Shown here: positions 52,747 through 60,027 of the stretch, one piece after another | Position numbering within the stretch: the stretch's first letter is position 1 | Layout of the letters: each line of letters begins with the position of its first letter | DNA from: Coprococcus_C hominis | GTDB taxonomy: Bacteria; Bacillota; Clostridia; Lachnospirales; Lachnospiraceae | DNA length: 64,000 bases | Reading direction: 5' to 3' (one strand) | Assembly: GCF_020687505.1 (NCBI RefSeq) | Contig: NZ_JAJEQT010000005.1 | Notes under the pieces: model-generated | What the model saw: only the letters and a program-made list of their open reading frames with translations | What the model was told of the DNA's origin: nothing | The model's database searches: none | Made by a program: the position numbers and the translations under genes

Positions 52747-52950
52747 TTATATTGCACTAAGTGTATCTACAAATCGTTCAAATCTTTCTCTCTTAATCTG
52801 TACACGGTTTCCGTTCCACAACAGATATTCTGCATTGGGATTTTCGCTTACCAATTTACGAAGTTTCCCTTCCCCAATTCGAAAATATGCCGCCGCTTCT
52901 TCAATAGATAATGTATATTTCTTCCAGTATGGTATTTCATAATTACTCAT
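52747..52950 (-). CDS. xis: Excisionase (Tn916 Xis-like)
   Basis: A 67-residue winged-helix protein: YWKKYTLSIEEAAAYFRIGEGKLRKLVSEN and a short basic C-terminus, the Tn916 Xis/excisionase family pattern. I start at the ATG at 52950, eight bases after GGAG; the upstream frame lacks a site. It directs excision with the integrase, whose gene follows about 100 bases later. Confidence 0.85.
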   Translation of the reverse strand: MSNYEIPYWKKYTLSIEEAAAYFRIGEGKLRKLVSENPNAEYLLWNGNRVQIKRERFERFVDTLSAI

Positions 52951-52997
52951 CTGCTCATCTCCTCTCGCACATTTTTCTTTTATGTAAGTTCCTCTGA

Positions 52998-53059
52998 CAT
53001 TGGCGGCAGGCAAGGGGCTCTATACACGTTGCCACTGCCAATGCCTTTTTTTGCCAATG
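52998..53059. promoter_or_regulatory. Hairpin with TTGCCACTGC word upstream of xis
   Basis: CATTGGC (52998-53004) pairs with GCCAATG (53037-53043), with GGCAA/TTGCC inside. The word TTGCCACTGC at 53029-53038 recurs at 57660-57669 and inverted at 57724-57732 near ssb. Seven Ts follow on the plus strand, where no gene ends. It may be an operator or a processing/termination site of the element. Confidence 0.4.
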
Positions 53060-53066
53060 TAACTAC

Positions 53067-54995
53067 TTAAGAATCTTTTTTCAGTGAAATTGTCTTTCTG
53101 CTTTGATACCATCCATAGATTAACTGATCCTCTAAATCTTTTCTCGCATCTCTTCCGGTTCTTGCCGAAATTTCATATGCCTGCAGCTCTGCTTCCAGTT
53201 CTTCCAGACACATCATTTTCCTTTTTCCCAGCAATTCAAGAATAAGCTTTTTGGCTTTTTCCAGTTTCGTCTCTTTCTTTGTTCCTGTATTTCCGGCAAG
53301 CAGATCATCAATGGAAATGTCGTATTCTCCCATCCAGATAAGTCCGTCATCGCTCAGAGAAAAGGCTACCGGATTTTCCTTTTTCGCCAAGGAATCCTTT
53401 TGCTGATAGACCACACGAATATCCTGGCTTTTCTCTTTCTCAACTTTTTCTACAAATAAAATACTTCTGACCGCCGCAGCGATATCCACAGATCCCAGTG
53501 TGCGATAATCACTCTGCACTCCAGATGCTTTGTTCAAATGACCAATCAGCACAATGGCGCATCCTGTACGTTCTGCTATATTACTGAGATTGCGAAACAA
53601 CGGACGGATCTCATTGGCTCTGTTCATATCCACATTGGCTCCCAGATAGGCCTGTATCGGATCCATGATCATCAGCTTAACATTATTCTGCCTGATGGCT
53701 TTTTCGATTCTTTCATCTGTCATGGAAAGTTGCTTTTCTTCCTCATTGATAAAACGGACTCTCGTCATATCTGCTCCACATTTTGCAAGTCTTGGCTTGA
53801 TCGTATCTCCGACACCGTCCTCTGCGGTTTGATAAAAGACATTGAATGGCTCGATTGGAAGAGCATTTGGAAGTTTTCTCCCTGCTGTACAGTATGCACA
53901 AAGTGCCATTGCAAGCCATGTTTTTCCTTTTCCCGGATTTCCCTGGATCAAAGTTACTTTCCCAAATGGGATAAATGGATACCATAACCACTGCACTACT
54001 TTTTCTTCCACATCTGACATTTTTATGACTGGGATTGGATTTTCTTCCTGTACTTGTTTCTTCTTCAAAGGGATTTCCTCTGCCATATCTTTTCTATCAA
54101 TTCCTGCTGTCAGACATTCATTCCAGTCTTTCTTTACTGGTCTTAATCGCATCACCATCTTATCGTCAGGGATTTTTTCTGCAAGCTTCTCACAAGCGGC
54201 ATTCCCGGCAGTATCATTATCCAGGCAAAGAAAAATCTTTCGGATTTTTTTATGATCTGCAAGATACTGTATCAACGCTTTTTCGCTGACTCCGCCCAAT
54301 GAAATGTAGTGATGGGTTTCCCATCCATCTCCTGTGGCGCTCAGAAAAGAAAGCAGATCGATTGGTGCTTCAAAGACAAATAACGTATCATCTGTACCCG
54401 TGTGGCTAAATCCATATGCCTTTTCCGATCCTGGTGCATCTCCCCGGTATTTTTCTTTCGTTCCTCTTATGCCTGCATAACGAACCGTTCCTTTCGGATC
54501 GTAACCAATAAATATCACGTTGTGCTTTACCGCATCTTCGTAAATTTTCCCTTCTGCAAGCATCTGGTCAATAATCTTTTCAGAGATCTTTCGTTCTTTT
54601 ATCAAATACTCCCTCACTCTGTCATTGTTTTCATATGCTTTTGGAAGTTGCAATTTCACTTTTTCTAAGGGGATGGGGCAGCCTTCATGGATGCCTGCAT
54701 CCTCCTGTTCCATTTTCTTGACTTCCTGTTTATCTTCGCCGGGCAATTCATTGATTAATGTTTTTACAGCTTCCGGAAATGACATATTATAAAATTCCAT
54801 TAAAAAATCAATGGGATGTCCTCCTTTACTTCCGCTAAAGCGATACCACTCATTATAATTGACTGTCAGACTGTCATGCTTCATCCATCGATATTCTTTT
54901 CCTGATTTCTTCAGTTTTTCCCCTCTGGCCCTCAGAAAAGAAACCAGATCTGTTTCATTTGCTCTTGCTATCTGTTCTTCTGTATATCTTGGCAT
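53067..54995 (-). CDS. Primase-helicase fusion (TOPRIM plus RepA-like ATPase)
   Basis: A 642-residue replication protein of a mobile element. The N-terminal ~70 residues have the fold signature of a DnaG-type zinc domain (YNEWYRFSGSKGGHPIDFLM) but no cysteines. Residues ~170-290 are a TOPRIM_2-like primase core (FVFEAPIDLLSF, IFLCLDNDTAGNAACEKL). Residues ~335-540 are a RecA-like helicase with Walker A GNPGKGKTWLAMAL, Walker B LMIMDPIQAYLG and a VLIGHLNK motif. The C-terminus is probably a winged helix. It likely primes and unwinds the element after transfer. The relaxase gene lies upstream. Confidence 0.85.
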   Translation of the reverse strand: MPRYTEEQIARANETDLVSFLRARGEKLKKSGKEYRWMKHDSLTVNYNEWYRFSGSKGGHPIDFLMEFYNMSFPEAVKTLINELPGEDKQEVKKMEQEDAGIHEGCPIPLEKVKLQLPKAYENNDRVREYLIKERKISEKIIDQMLAEGKIYEDAVKHNVIFIGYDPKGTVRYAGIRGTKEKYRGDAPGSEKAYGFSHTGTDDTLFVFEAPIDLLSFLSATGDGWETHHYISLGGVSEKALIQYLADHKKIRKIFLCLDNDTAGNAACEKLAEKIPDDKMVMRLRPVKKDWNECLTAGIDRKDMAEEIPLKKKQVQEENPIPVIKMSDVEEKVVQWLWYPFIPFGKVTLIQGNPGKGKTWLAMALCAYCTAGRKLPNALPIEPFNVFYQTAEDGVGDTIKPRLAKCGADMTRVRFINEEEKQLSMTDERIEKAIRQNNVKLMIMDPIQAYLGANVDMNRANEIRPLFRNLSNIAERTGCAIVLIGHLNKASGVQSDYRTLGSVDIAAAVRSILFVEKVEKEKSQDIRVVYQQKDSLAKKENPVAFSLSDDGLIWMGEYDISIDDLLAGNTGTKKETKLEKAKKLILELLGKRKMMCLEELEAELQAYEISARTGRDARKDLEDQLIYGWYQSRKTISLKKDS

Positions 54996-55007
54996 TTTCT
55001 GTTCCTC

Positions 55008-56555
55008 CTATAATTCCACTCCATATGATTTTTTCTTTACTCTATCTTTCTTTTGAATCTGATCTCTGCATGCTGTTTTTTCTTCTGCAAGCAAATTCTC
55101 TGGATCTGGCTGATCTTCTATCTCCATCATTACCAGATCAACGGATCTTTGTACTTTCTGCAATGGCCGAAGCTTTTCCAGAACTTCCTTTTTCTCCGCT
55201 TCTAAAGTTTCTTTCTCCTCCGTTGCATTTTTCAGATACTTTTTCCAATTGGAAACCGGCACTTTTCCTTCTGCATTCCTGTTTCCCATGACGATCCTTT
55301 TCCCTCTGTGGTACCGATTCAGTTCTTTTGCATGCTCCTTTTTAAATTTTTCCTTGCCGAAAAATTTGTTTTTATACTCTTCATAAACCGGTCGAAATGT
55401 CTCATAATCATCCCATGCCTTTATCAACTTCTTCATCTCCTGAATCAAACTGTCCGCCTCATCAAGATCGTATTGCAAATCATGCCCTCGGCTGCTCAGT
55501 TCCTGAATCCGCTGTTCCAGTTCTTCTGGTGTATCAATATTTTCATCTGACAAAAATGCAATCGTCTCTGCAAGCTGTTTCAGATTTGTATTCATTGCTT
55601 TCTGACTTCCATATTGATAGGTTCTCGCCACTCGGTTTCTCTCGTCATAATATTGCTGCAAATACCCGGCCAGCGTTGGCTTCTGCACATAATGCATCTG
55701 CCTTTTCAGTTCATATATTTTTTCTGATATCCAGGATTTCAACACCGTGATTTCCATAACCATCTGATTAAACTGACTGATCAGCCGATTCAGATTTCCT
55801 AATGCAGTCCGGATTCCTTTTGCTTCCATTGCGCGTACATGTGGTCCTTCATGAATCATCGGGATTCGGTCAATCCCCCGTTCTTTGAAAGAACGTGCAT
55901 CGACCCGAACAGATAATCCTTTTTCTTTAAACTTTTCATTGCACCGATTTGCCCAGTTTTTCCGCAAATAGATCAACATCTCCTTGCTACTCCATCCGGT
56001 TGTGGATACTGCGCGGTATGCCTGTTTTCCATTTTTATCCAAAACCGGATTCCCCTGCTCATCCATCACCGGTATCTTCTTTTCTTTTATCCCCCAGGTT
56101 CCATCTTCCTTCAAAGGACGGATTGGAACTAAGATGTGGATATGTGGATTAGGTTCTGCACCTTTTGACCGCACCGGATCATGAATTGCAAAATCGGCAA
56201 TCATGCCTCTGGACACCAGTTCTTCCTGGACAAATGCTCGTGCCATTTCAATGTTTTCTTCCATGGAAAACTCGTTCATGAGCGTAATATCAAAGCTGTG
56301 AGCCAGCTGTGCTTTTCTTCCGGACTCTGCCCATTCCAACGCATTCCACAAAGTTTCCCTGTCAGCATATCCCCTGGGTGCATGATCCGGCAGACAAATT
56401 TCTGCCATGACCACGCCACGCTTTCTTGTAAAATCACTGGATTCCCCGTAATAGGTACTGTAGAGTTTTTCTCCTGAACGATAAGCAGCCTGGGCAATCA
56501 CGGACTGTCCTCTGCTTCTCTTCACCTGTGTTAAATGAAAATGATAACTTGCCAT
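55008..56555 (-). CDS. mobA: MobA/MobL-family relaxase (MobQ)
   Basis: A 515-residue conjugative relaxase that nicks oriT and stays bound to the transferred strand. The N-terminus MASYHFHLTQVKRSRGQSVIAQAAYRSG holds the MobQ tyrosine region, and PNPHIHILVP is the metal-binding His motif. Residues 130-240 carry the rest of the MobA/MobL core. The C-terminal half is a long charged coiled coil (LEQRIQELSSRGHDLQYDLDEADSLI). There is no primase domain; priming may come from the fusion protein downstream. Confidence 0.92.
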   Translation of the reverse strand: MASYHFHLTQVKRSRGQSVIAQAAYRSGEKLYSTYYGESSDFTRKRGVVMAEICLPDHAPRGYADRETLWNALEWAESGRKAQLAHSFDITLMNEFSMEENIEMARAFVQEELVSRGMIADFAIHDPVRSKGAEPNPHIHILVPIRPLKEDGTWGIKEKKIPVMDEQGNPVLDKNGKQAYRAVSTTGWSSKEMLIYLRKNWANRCNEKFKEKGLSVRVDARSFKERGIDRIPMIHEGPHVRAMEAKGIRTALGNLNRLISQFNQMVMEITVLKSWISEKIYELKRQMHYVQKPTLAGYLQQYYDERNRVARTYQYGSQKAMNTNLKQLAETIAFLSDENIDTPEELEQRIQELSSRGHDLQYDLDEADSLIQEMKKLIKAWDDYETFRPVYEEYKNKFFGKEKFKKEHAKELNRYHRGKRIVMGNRNAEGKVPVSNWKKYLKNATEEKETLEAEKKEVLEKLRPLQKVQRSVDLVMMEIEDQPDPENLLAEEKTACRDQIQKKDRVKKKSYGVEL

Positions 56556-56558
56556 CTC

Positions 56559-56972
56559 TTACTCCTTTCTGCGGGACTTCCAATATCCGGCTTCTTTTAA
56601 GTCTTCGATGGTACTTTGAAGCTCTGCCTCTCCTGCCTCTGCACGTTCCCTTCTTCCAACAACCATTTTTGCGATCTCATCACGAAGAACCGGATCCGAG
56701 AAAATCCTTTCTGCCAGAAGAAAGAACTCTGCTTTATCAAGCAGTTCCACATCTTTGCAGATACATTCAATCGCAGCTCCCCTTGTAATCAGGCGACTCA
56801 CTCTCGCTTTTTTCGATTTATTCACCTTATATTCTGTAACATTCTGCAATCGCTGCATCTTGTGTTCTAATTGCAGTTTTTTCAATTTTTCCGCTTCGAT
56901 TTTCGATTCAATCCCTGCGATTTCATTTTGTGTACGTGTTACATATTCCTGAAAATTTTCTTTTTTTGCCAT
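56559..56972 (-). CDS. DUF3847-type mobilisation accessory protein
   Basis: A 137-residue protein found with MobA/MobL relaxases. The first ~60 residues are a coiled coil (AGIESKIEAEKLKKLQLEHK), followed by RARVSRLITRGAAIECI-like sequence (KKARVSRLITRGAAIECICKD), the signature of these MobC-like proteins. I start at the ATG at 56972, nine bases after AGGAGG; the TTG at 56978 overlaps that site. It probably binds oriT or helps the relaxase, whose gene starts three bases after it. Confidence 0.75.
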   Translation of the reverse strand: MAKKENFQEYVTRTQNEIAGIESKIEAEKLKKLQLEHKMQRLQNVTEYKVNKSKKARVSRLITRGAAIECICKDVELLDKAEFFLLAERIFSDPVLRDEIAKMVVGRRERAEAGEAELQSTIEDLKEAGYWKSRRKE

Positions 56973-57032
56973 AATCAACTTCCTCCTGTTATTTCTCTTT
57001 TCATGTTTCTTTTTATGGGTTAGGCATCTATG

Positions 57033-57111
57033 CCGGAAGGGATACCCCCTTCACCGGATGCAATCCGAAAACTTCTTTTGGAATAGCTTCCAGAAAGAAG
57101 TACCCTTCCGG
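57033..57111. repeat. Three-hairpin structured region next to oriT
   Basis: CCGGAAGGG (57033-57041) pairs with CCCTTCCGG (57103-57111) to close a domain. Inside are CGGAT/ATCCG (57055-57059 with 57063-57067) and a 12-bp hairpin (57071-57083 with 57088-57101). It lies between the ssb and accessory mob genes. A 60-codon ORF that overlaps it looks accidental. Possible roles are protein binding at oriT, a single-strand origin, or a leader for the mob genes. Confidence 0.6.
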
Positions 57112-57114
57112 AGG

Positions 57115-57152
57115 ACGCACATACTTGCTAAAGTATATAAGTGCGCTCTTCC
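57115..57152. other. Putative oriT with MobQ-type nic core
   Basis: TAAGTGCGCTCT (57138-57149) differs by one base from the nic-region core TAAGTGCGCCCT of Gram-positive MobQ plasmids such as pIP501 and pSK41. The inverted repeat ATACTT/AAGTAT (57121-57126 with 57131-57136) lies immediately before it, as expected. The site is just upstream of the accessory mob gene and relaxase. Assignment is by comparison with remembered plasmid sequences, not a search. Confidence 0.65.
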
Positions 57153-57175
57153 GCTTAAGCTCCAGAGATCTCTGT

Positions 57176-57574
57176 CTACTCAAACGGCAACTCTGCGTCT
57201 TCCGGCACACTCATAAATCCATCGTTCTCATCCTTTGGATTCGTATCGGATGCTTTCTTGCTTTCAGCAAAAAAATGTTCTTCTACAACAACATTGCTGC
57301 TATATCTTTTCACTCCTTCGCTGTCTGTATAACTTCCTGTGCGGATTCGTCCGCTGATGACAATCTTGGTTCCTTTTTTCAAATAGATTTCCGCAAACTC
57401 TGCATTCTTTCCGAATGTCACGCAGGAAATAAAATCTGCTTCCCTTTCCCGATCTTTTCCATATCTCCGTTCAACCGCTAACGTATATCGCGCCATTGCG
57501 GTTTTATTATCATCCTGCAAATCTTTAATCTCCGGAGCTTTTGTAAGCCGTCCCATTAAAATCACTTTGTTCAT
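57176..57574 (-). CDS. ssb: Single-stranded DNA-binding protein
   Basis: A 132-residue OB-fold protein: MNKVILMGRLTKAPEIKDLQ, RYTLAVERRYGKDREREADFISCVTFGKNAEF, GTKIVISGRIRTGSYTDSEG and an acidic tail ending ELPFE, which recruits partner proteins. I start at the ATG at 57574, with AGGAGG eight bases upstream; the longer frame has no site. Shorter than chromosomal SSB, it is probably the element's own copy for transfer and replication. Confidence 0.9.
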   Translation of the reverse strand: MNKVILMGRLTKAPEIKDLQDDNKTAMARYTLAVERRYGKDREREADFISCVTFGKNAEFAEIYLKKGTKIVISGRIRTGSYTDSEGVKRYSSNVVVEEHFFAESKKASDTNPKDENDGFMSVPEDAELPFE

Positions 57575-57658
57575 CTCATCTTCCTCCTTTTTTTGTTCTG
57601 ATTTACTTGTTCCATATGAATCAGGCCTGGATTCAATCGAGAGCACGAAAACAATTTC

Positions 57659-57733
57659 TTTGCCACTGCATCAGACTTTCTTTTTTACGCCCTCATATAA
57701 CGAAACGCTCAGAGGGTAAAATACAGTGGCAAA
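57659..57733. repeat. 10-bp inverted repeat TTTGCCACTG / CAGTGGCAAA
   Basis: TTTGCCACTG (57659-57668) and its exact complement (57724-57733) flank a 55-base segment that has a CCCTC/GAGGG pair inside. The word is shared with the site before xis (53029-53038). It could be an operator pair in the ssb-mob promoter region. Confidence 0.5.
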
Positions 57734-57833
57734 TGTAAAAAATTTTATTTTTTTGTTTTTGTCTCTCACATATACAAAAGAAGAACGGTGTTTTTACAGG
57801 GTGTTGGCGAATATTTTTTTATTTTTGCGCAAA
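57734..57833. other. AT-rich non-coding stretch before the defence genes
   Basis: Strongly AT-rich sequence with long T runs. No gene or clear hairpin is visible. It separates the mobilisation module from the AlbA-type gene. Confidence 0.3.
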
Positions 57834-57876
57834 AAAATAGCTATAAGACTCCATTTTTGAAATCTTATAGCTTTGC
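57834..57876 (-). terminator. Terminator after the AlbA-type gene
   Basis: AGCTATAAGA (57839-57848) pairs with TCTTATAGCT (57863-57872). On the minus strand it is followed by ATTTTTTTG. It ends the 59.3-57.9 kb gene and probably the restriction operon. Confidence 0.9.
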
Positions 57877-57900
57877 TATTAATGACATTAAGTTGTATTT

Positions 57901-59307
57901 CTAATCATCAATTATTTCCCAATGTCCATTAGAACCACGACCAACAAATCGAACAATACCTATATCTTTGATATGACGTTTTACAGTTTTGGAACTTATT
58001 CCTAACATCATTGCCATTTTTTCTGTACTGATTTTATTATCCTTTTTTATCATATTCAATATTTGAATTTCCAACGGATTACTCTCTTTTTTCTGAGGGA
58101 CATTCCGAGGGACATCCTGAGGGACATCCTGAGGGACATTGTAATTCAAATTTGGCATCACAACTGTAAACTGGTACCGATCTGATCTAAAAGACGGCTT
58201 TTTACTTTCATCATAGTTGATTTGAAATTCATAGCCTCCAATGATTTTTCCGAATCCACTACCTTTACGTTCCATATATCCCAGCCGATTAAATATATCT
58301 GCCAAAACCGGGTTTCTTCTCGTTGATGGAACTGTAAGTGGATCTCTGTCCTGAATAATGGAACCGTCCGGCATGCCTCCCGGCGAATAAATTTCCATAC
58401 GATCATCGTAAATATCAATATGCACTTCACTACCATTCACAAGATAATCTCTATGGGCCAATGCATTAACCAATGCTTCATGATAACTACGTTCTACATA
58501 TTCCGGCATTTCTTCTCTGGAATTAGCAGTCTTTCTCCACATTAATTTCGCATTTCTCTTAATAAAAGCTTCTCCATTATCAATTAATGACAAAACACTT
58601 CCAGAATATTCCGCATCGTCAAATGCATCTATTGTACCACCGCTTTTATTTAATCCATTCCACCGGGTACAAAATAATCTTGACCATCGAATAGGGCTTT
58701 CATCTGCAACCAAGGCTCCGGCATTTGTCAAATATCCTTGCTCATTCGCCAGCCCAAATGATATAAGATCTTTCTCATCAAAACTATTTCCTGTCCATTT
58801 TTTATATCTTTCCCGGAGTTTGGAAAAGGCAAAATCTTCCACTTTATACGTAGAAATCTGTGAATCATAAGATGTATTTCTACCGCGCAATACCAGTCTT
58901 TTCAATTCCGTTGATGTCGCTTTCACACTCTCGTTTCCAACACGAACATATGCTTCCAGCACACCATCACCCGAATAATAGTACGGTGTCTCTTCACCTT
59001 TGAAAATATCCAATAAAATTAATACTTTTCCATCTTCGACCTGTTCAAATCGAAGACGAAATTCTGGAATTGGATCCATCCTTGTCTTAATGATTTCACT
59101 TATTTTCTCAGCATCACTATTCGGATTCTCAAGTCCTACAATTTCATCATTATCGGCTATTCCAAAGATTAATGCTCCACCAAGTGTATTTGCAAAAGCA
59201 CTTACGCTCTTACACCAACTCTTTGGTTTCTTCGCTTCCAAAGATAGCTTTTTGTCATATTCAGTTGCTTCACCGATTAATTGTTTTATATCCAAGCTTT
59301 CCACCAA
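57901..59307 (-). CDS. AlbA_2/Schlafen-like ATP-binding protein
   Basis: A 468-residue protein. The N-terminal AlbA_2 domain carries LEAKKPKSWCKSVSAFANTLGGALIFGI and the adjoining helix. A HATPase-like region follows (YHEALVNALAHRDYLVNGSEV, IDIYDDRMEIYSPGGMPDG, RRNPVLADIFNRLGYMERKGSGFGKI). Residues ~398-412 are four VPQ repeats, and the C-terminal ~55 residues are a winged helix (ISTEKMAMMLGISSKTVKRHIK). This architecture is often annotated as RecG-like or transcriptional regulator and is common near type I restriction systems. The exact role is unknown; DNA-binding or nuclease-type defence and regulation are possible. Confidence 0.75.
   Translation of the reverse strand: MVESLDIKQLIGEATEYDKKLSLEAKKPKSWCKSVSAFANTLGGALIFGIADNDEIVGLENPNSDAEKISEIIKTRMDPIPEFRLRFEQVEDGKVLILLDIFKGEETPYYYSGDGVLEAYVRVGNESVKATSTELKRLVLRGRNTSYDSQISTYKVEDFAFSKLRERYKKWTGNSFDEKDLISFGLANEQGYLTNAGALVADESPIRWSRLFCTRWNGLNKSGGTIDAFDDAEYSGSVLSLIDNGEAFIKRNAKLMWRKTANSREEMPEYVERSYHEALVNALAHRDYLVNGSEVHIDIYDDRMEIYSPGGMPDGSIIQDRDPLTVPSTRRNPVLADIFNRLGYMERKGSGFGKIIGGYEFQINYDESKKPSFRSDRYQFTVVMPNLNYNVPQDVPQDVPRNVPQKKESNPLEIQILNMIKKDNKISTEKMAMMLGISSKTVKRHIKDIGIVRFVGRGSNGHWEIIDD
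58095..58142. repeat. Four 12-bp tandem repeats in the AlbA-type gene
   Basis: Four copies of a 12-bp unit of type GAGGGACATCCT, the outer two slightly varied, encode NVPQ-DVPQ-DVPR-NVPQ on the minus strand. As the unit is a multiple of three, slippage would change linker length without breaking the frame. Confidence 0.9.
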
Positions 59308-59325
59308 CTTTCTGCAATCAACGTG

Positions 59326-59979
59326 TTATTTCTTGCTTTCCATTCGTTCTCTAAGATCTGTTAGTTTTTCCCCCTGATAGCTAAAATATGCAGTTCCCTG
59401 TACCTGATAATCATATTCCAACAACTGCTGTGCTAATGCTGATAAAGATGTCGTAACTCCTTTATAAGCAATATGCCTATCGTCAATGACCTTCACAACC
59501 ACCGATGCATCATTAATAAAAACCAATTCAGCATTCTGAGGAATGCCATATTTACTAAATCTGAATGGTCCACGCCTACTTTCTTTTGCGACTTCTGCAG
59601 CTGTTTCCTCATCCAAAATTTCATGTCCCTCTGGTGCCATTTTCTTCAATCGTTCTTCTGTTCCACTGATTTTTGCAATACTGTCCAGTAAGTCATAGGC
59701 ATCTTCCGGGCTCATGGCATAAAATTCTCTTTTTCTCTCTTTTCCATCAAAATTTTCTATTGATCTTAAATCTGGATTCAATTTATCAATCAAATCATGT
59801 AAAACAAGATCTGTCAGATTTGATTCCACTTCATATACAGCATATGCACGAAATGCAAATGGAATAGTTTCACTTCGATTTAGTTGCTTCATTCTCTTTT
59901 CTAAATCTTTTGCATATCCTATTTTCACATAATCAGGGAATGATGGATTAGTCAGTATGTAAATTACTCCTTTACTCAT
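59326..59979 (-). CDS. GIY-YIG nuclease-domain protein (T5orf172/DUF4357-like)
   Basis: A 217-residue protein with an N-terminal GIY-YIG-type domain (GVIYILTNPSFPDYVKIGYAKDLEKRMKQLN), a middle helix-rich region and a C-terminal region related to DUF4357 (VTTSLSALAQQLL, GTAYFSYQGEKL). I start at the ATG at 59979, with GAGAG eight bases upstream; an upstream GTG is possible. Such proteins are regular neighbours of type I restriction genes; the task is unknown. It lies between hsdR and the AlbA-type gene on the same strand. Confidence 0.8.
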   Translation of the reverse strand: MSKGVIYILTNPSFPDYVKIGYAKDLEKRMKQLNRSETIPFAFRAYAVYEVESNLTDLVLHDLIDKLNPDLRSIENFDGKERKREFYAMSPEDAYDLLDSIAKISGTEERLKKMAPEGHEILDEETAAEVAKESRRGPFRFSKYGIPQNAELVFINDASVVVKVIDDRHIAYKGVTTSLSALAQQLLEYDYQVQGTAYFSYQGEKLTDLRERMESKK

Positions 59980-60027
59980 TGCAGACACTCTCTCCCTACG
60001 TTTTATTAATAACAGATTTATAACATT

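Noticed and set aside
57028..57210. 60-codon minus-strand ORF between ssb and the mob genes
   Set aside because: It overlaps the ssb end and the whole structured oriT region, and has no ribosome site; the DNA is better explained as structure.
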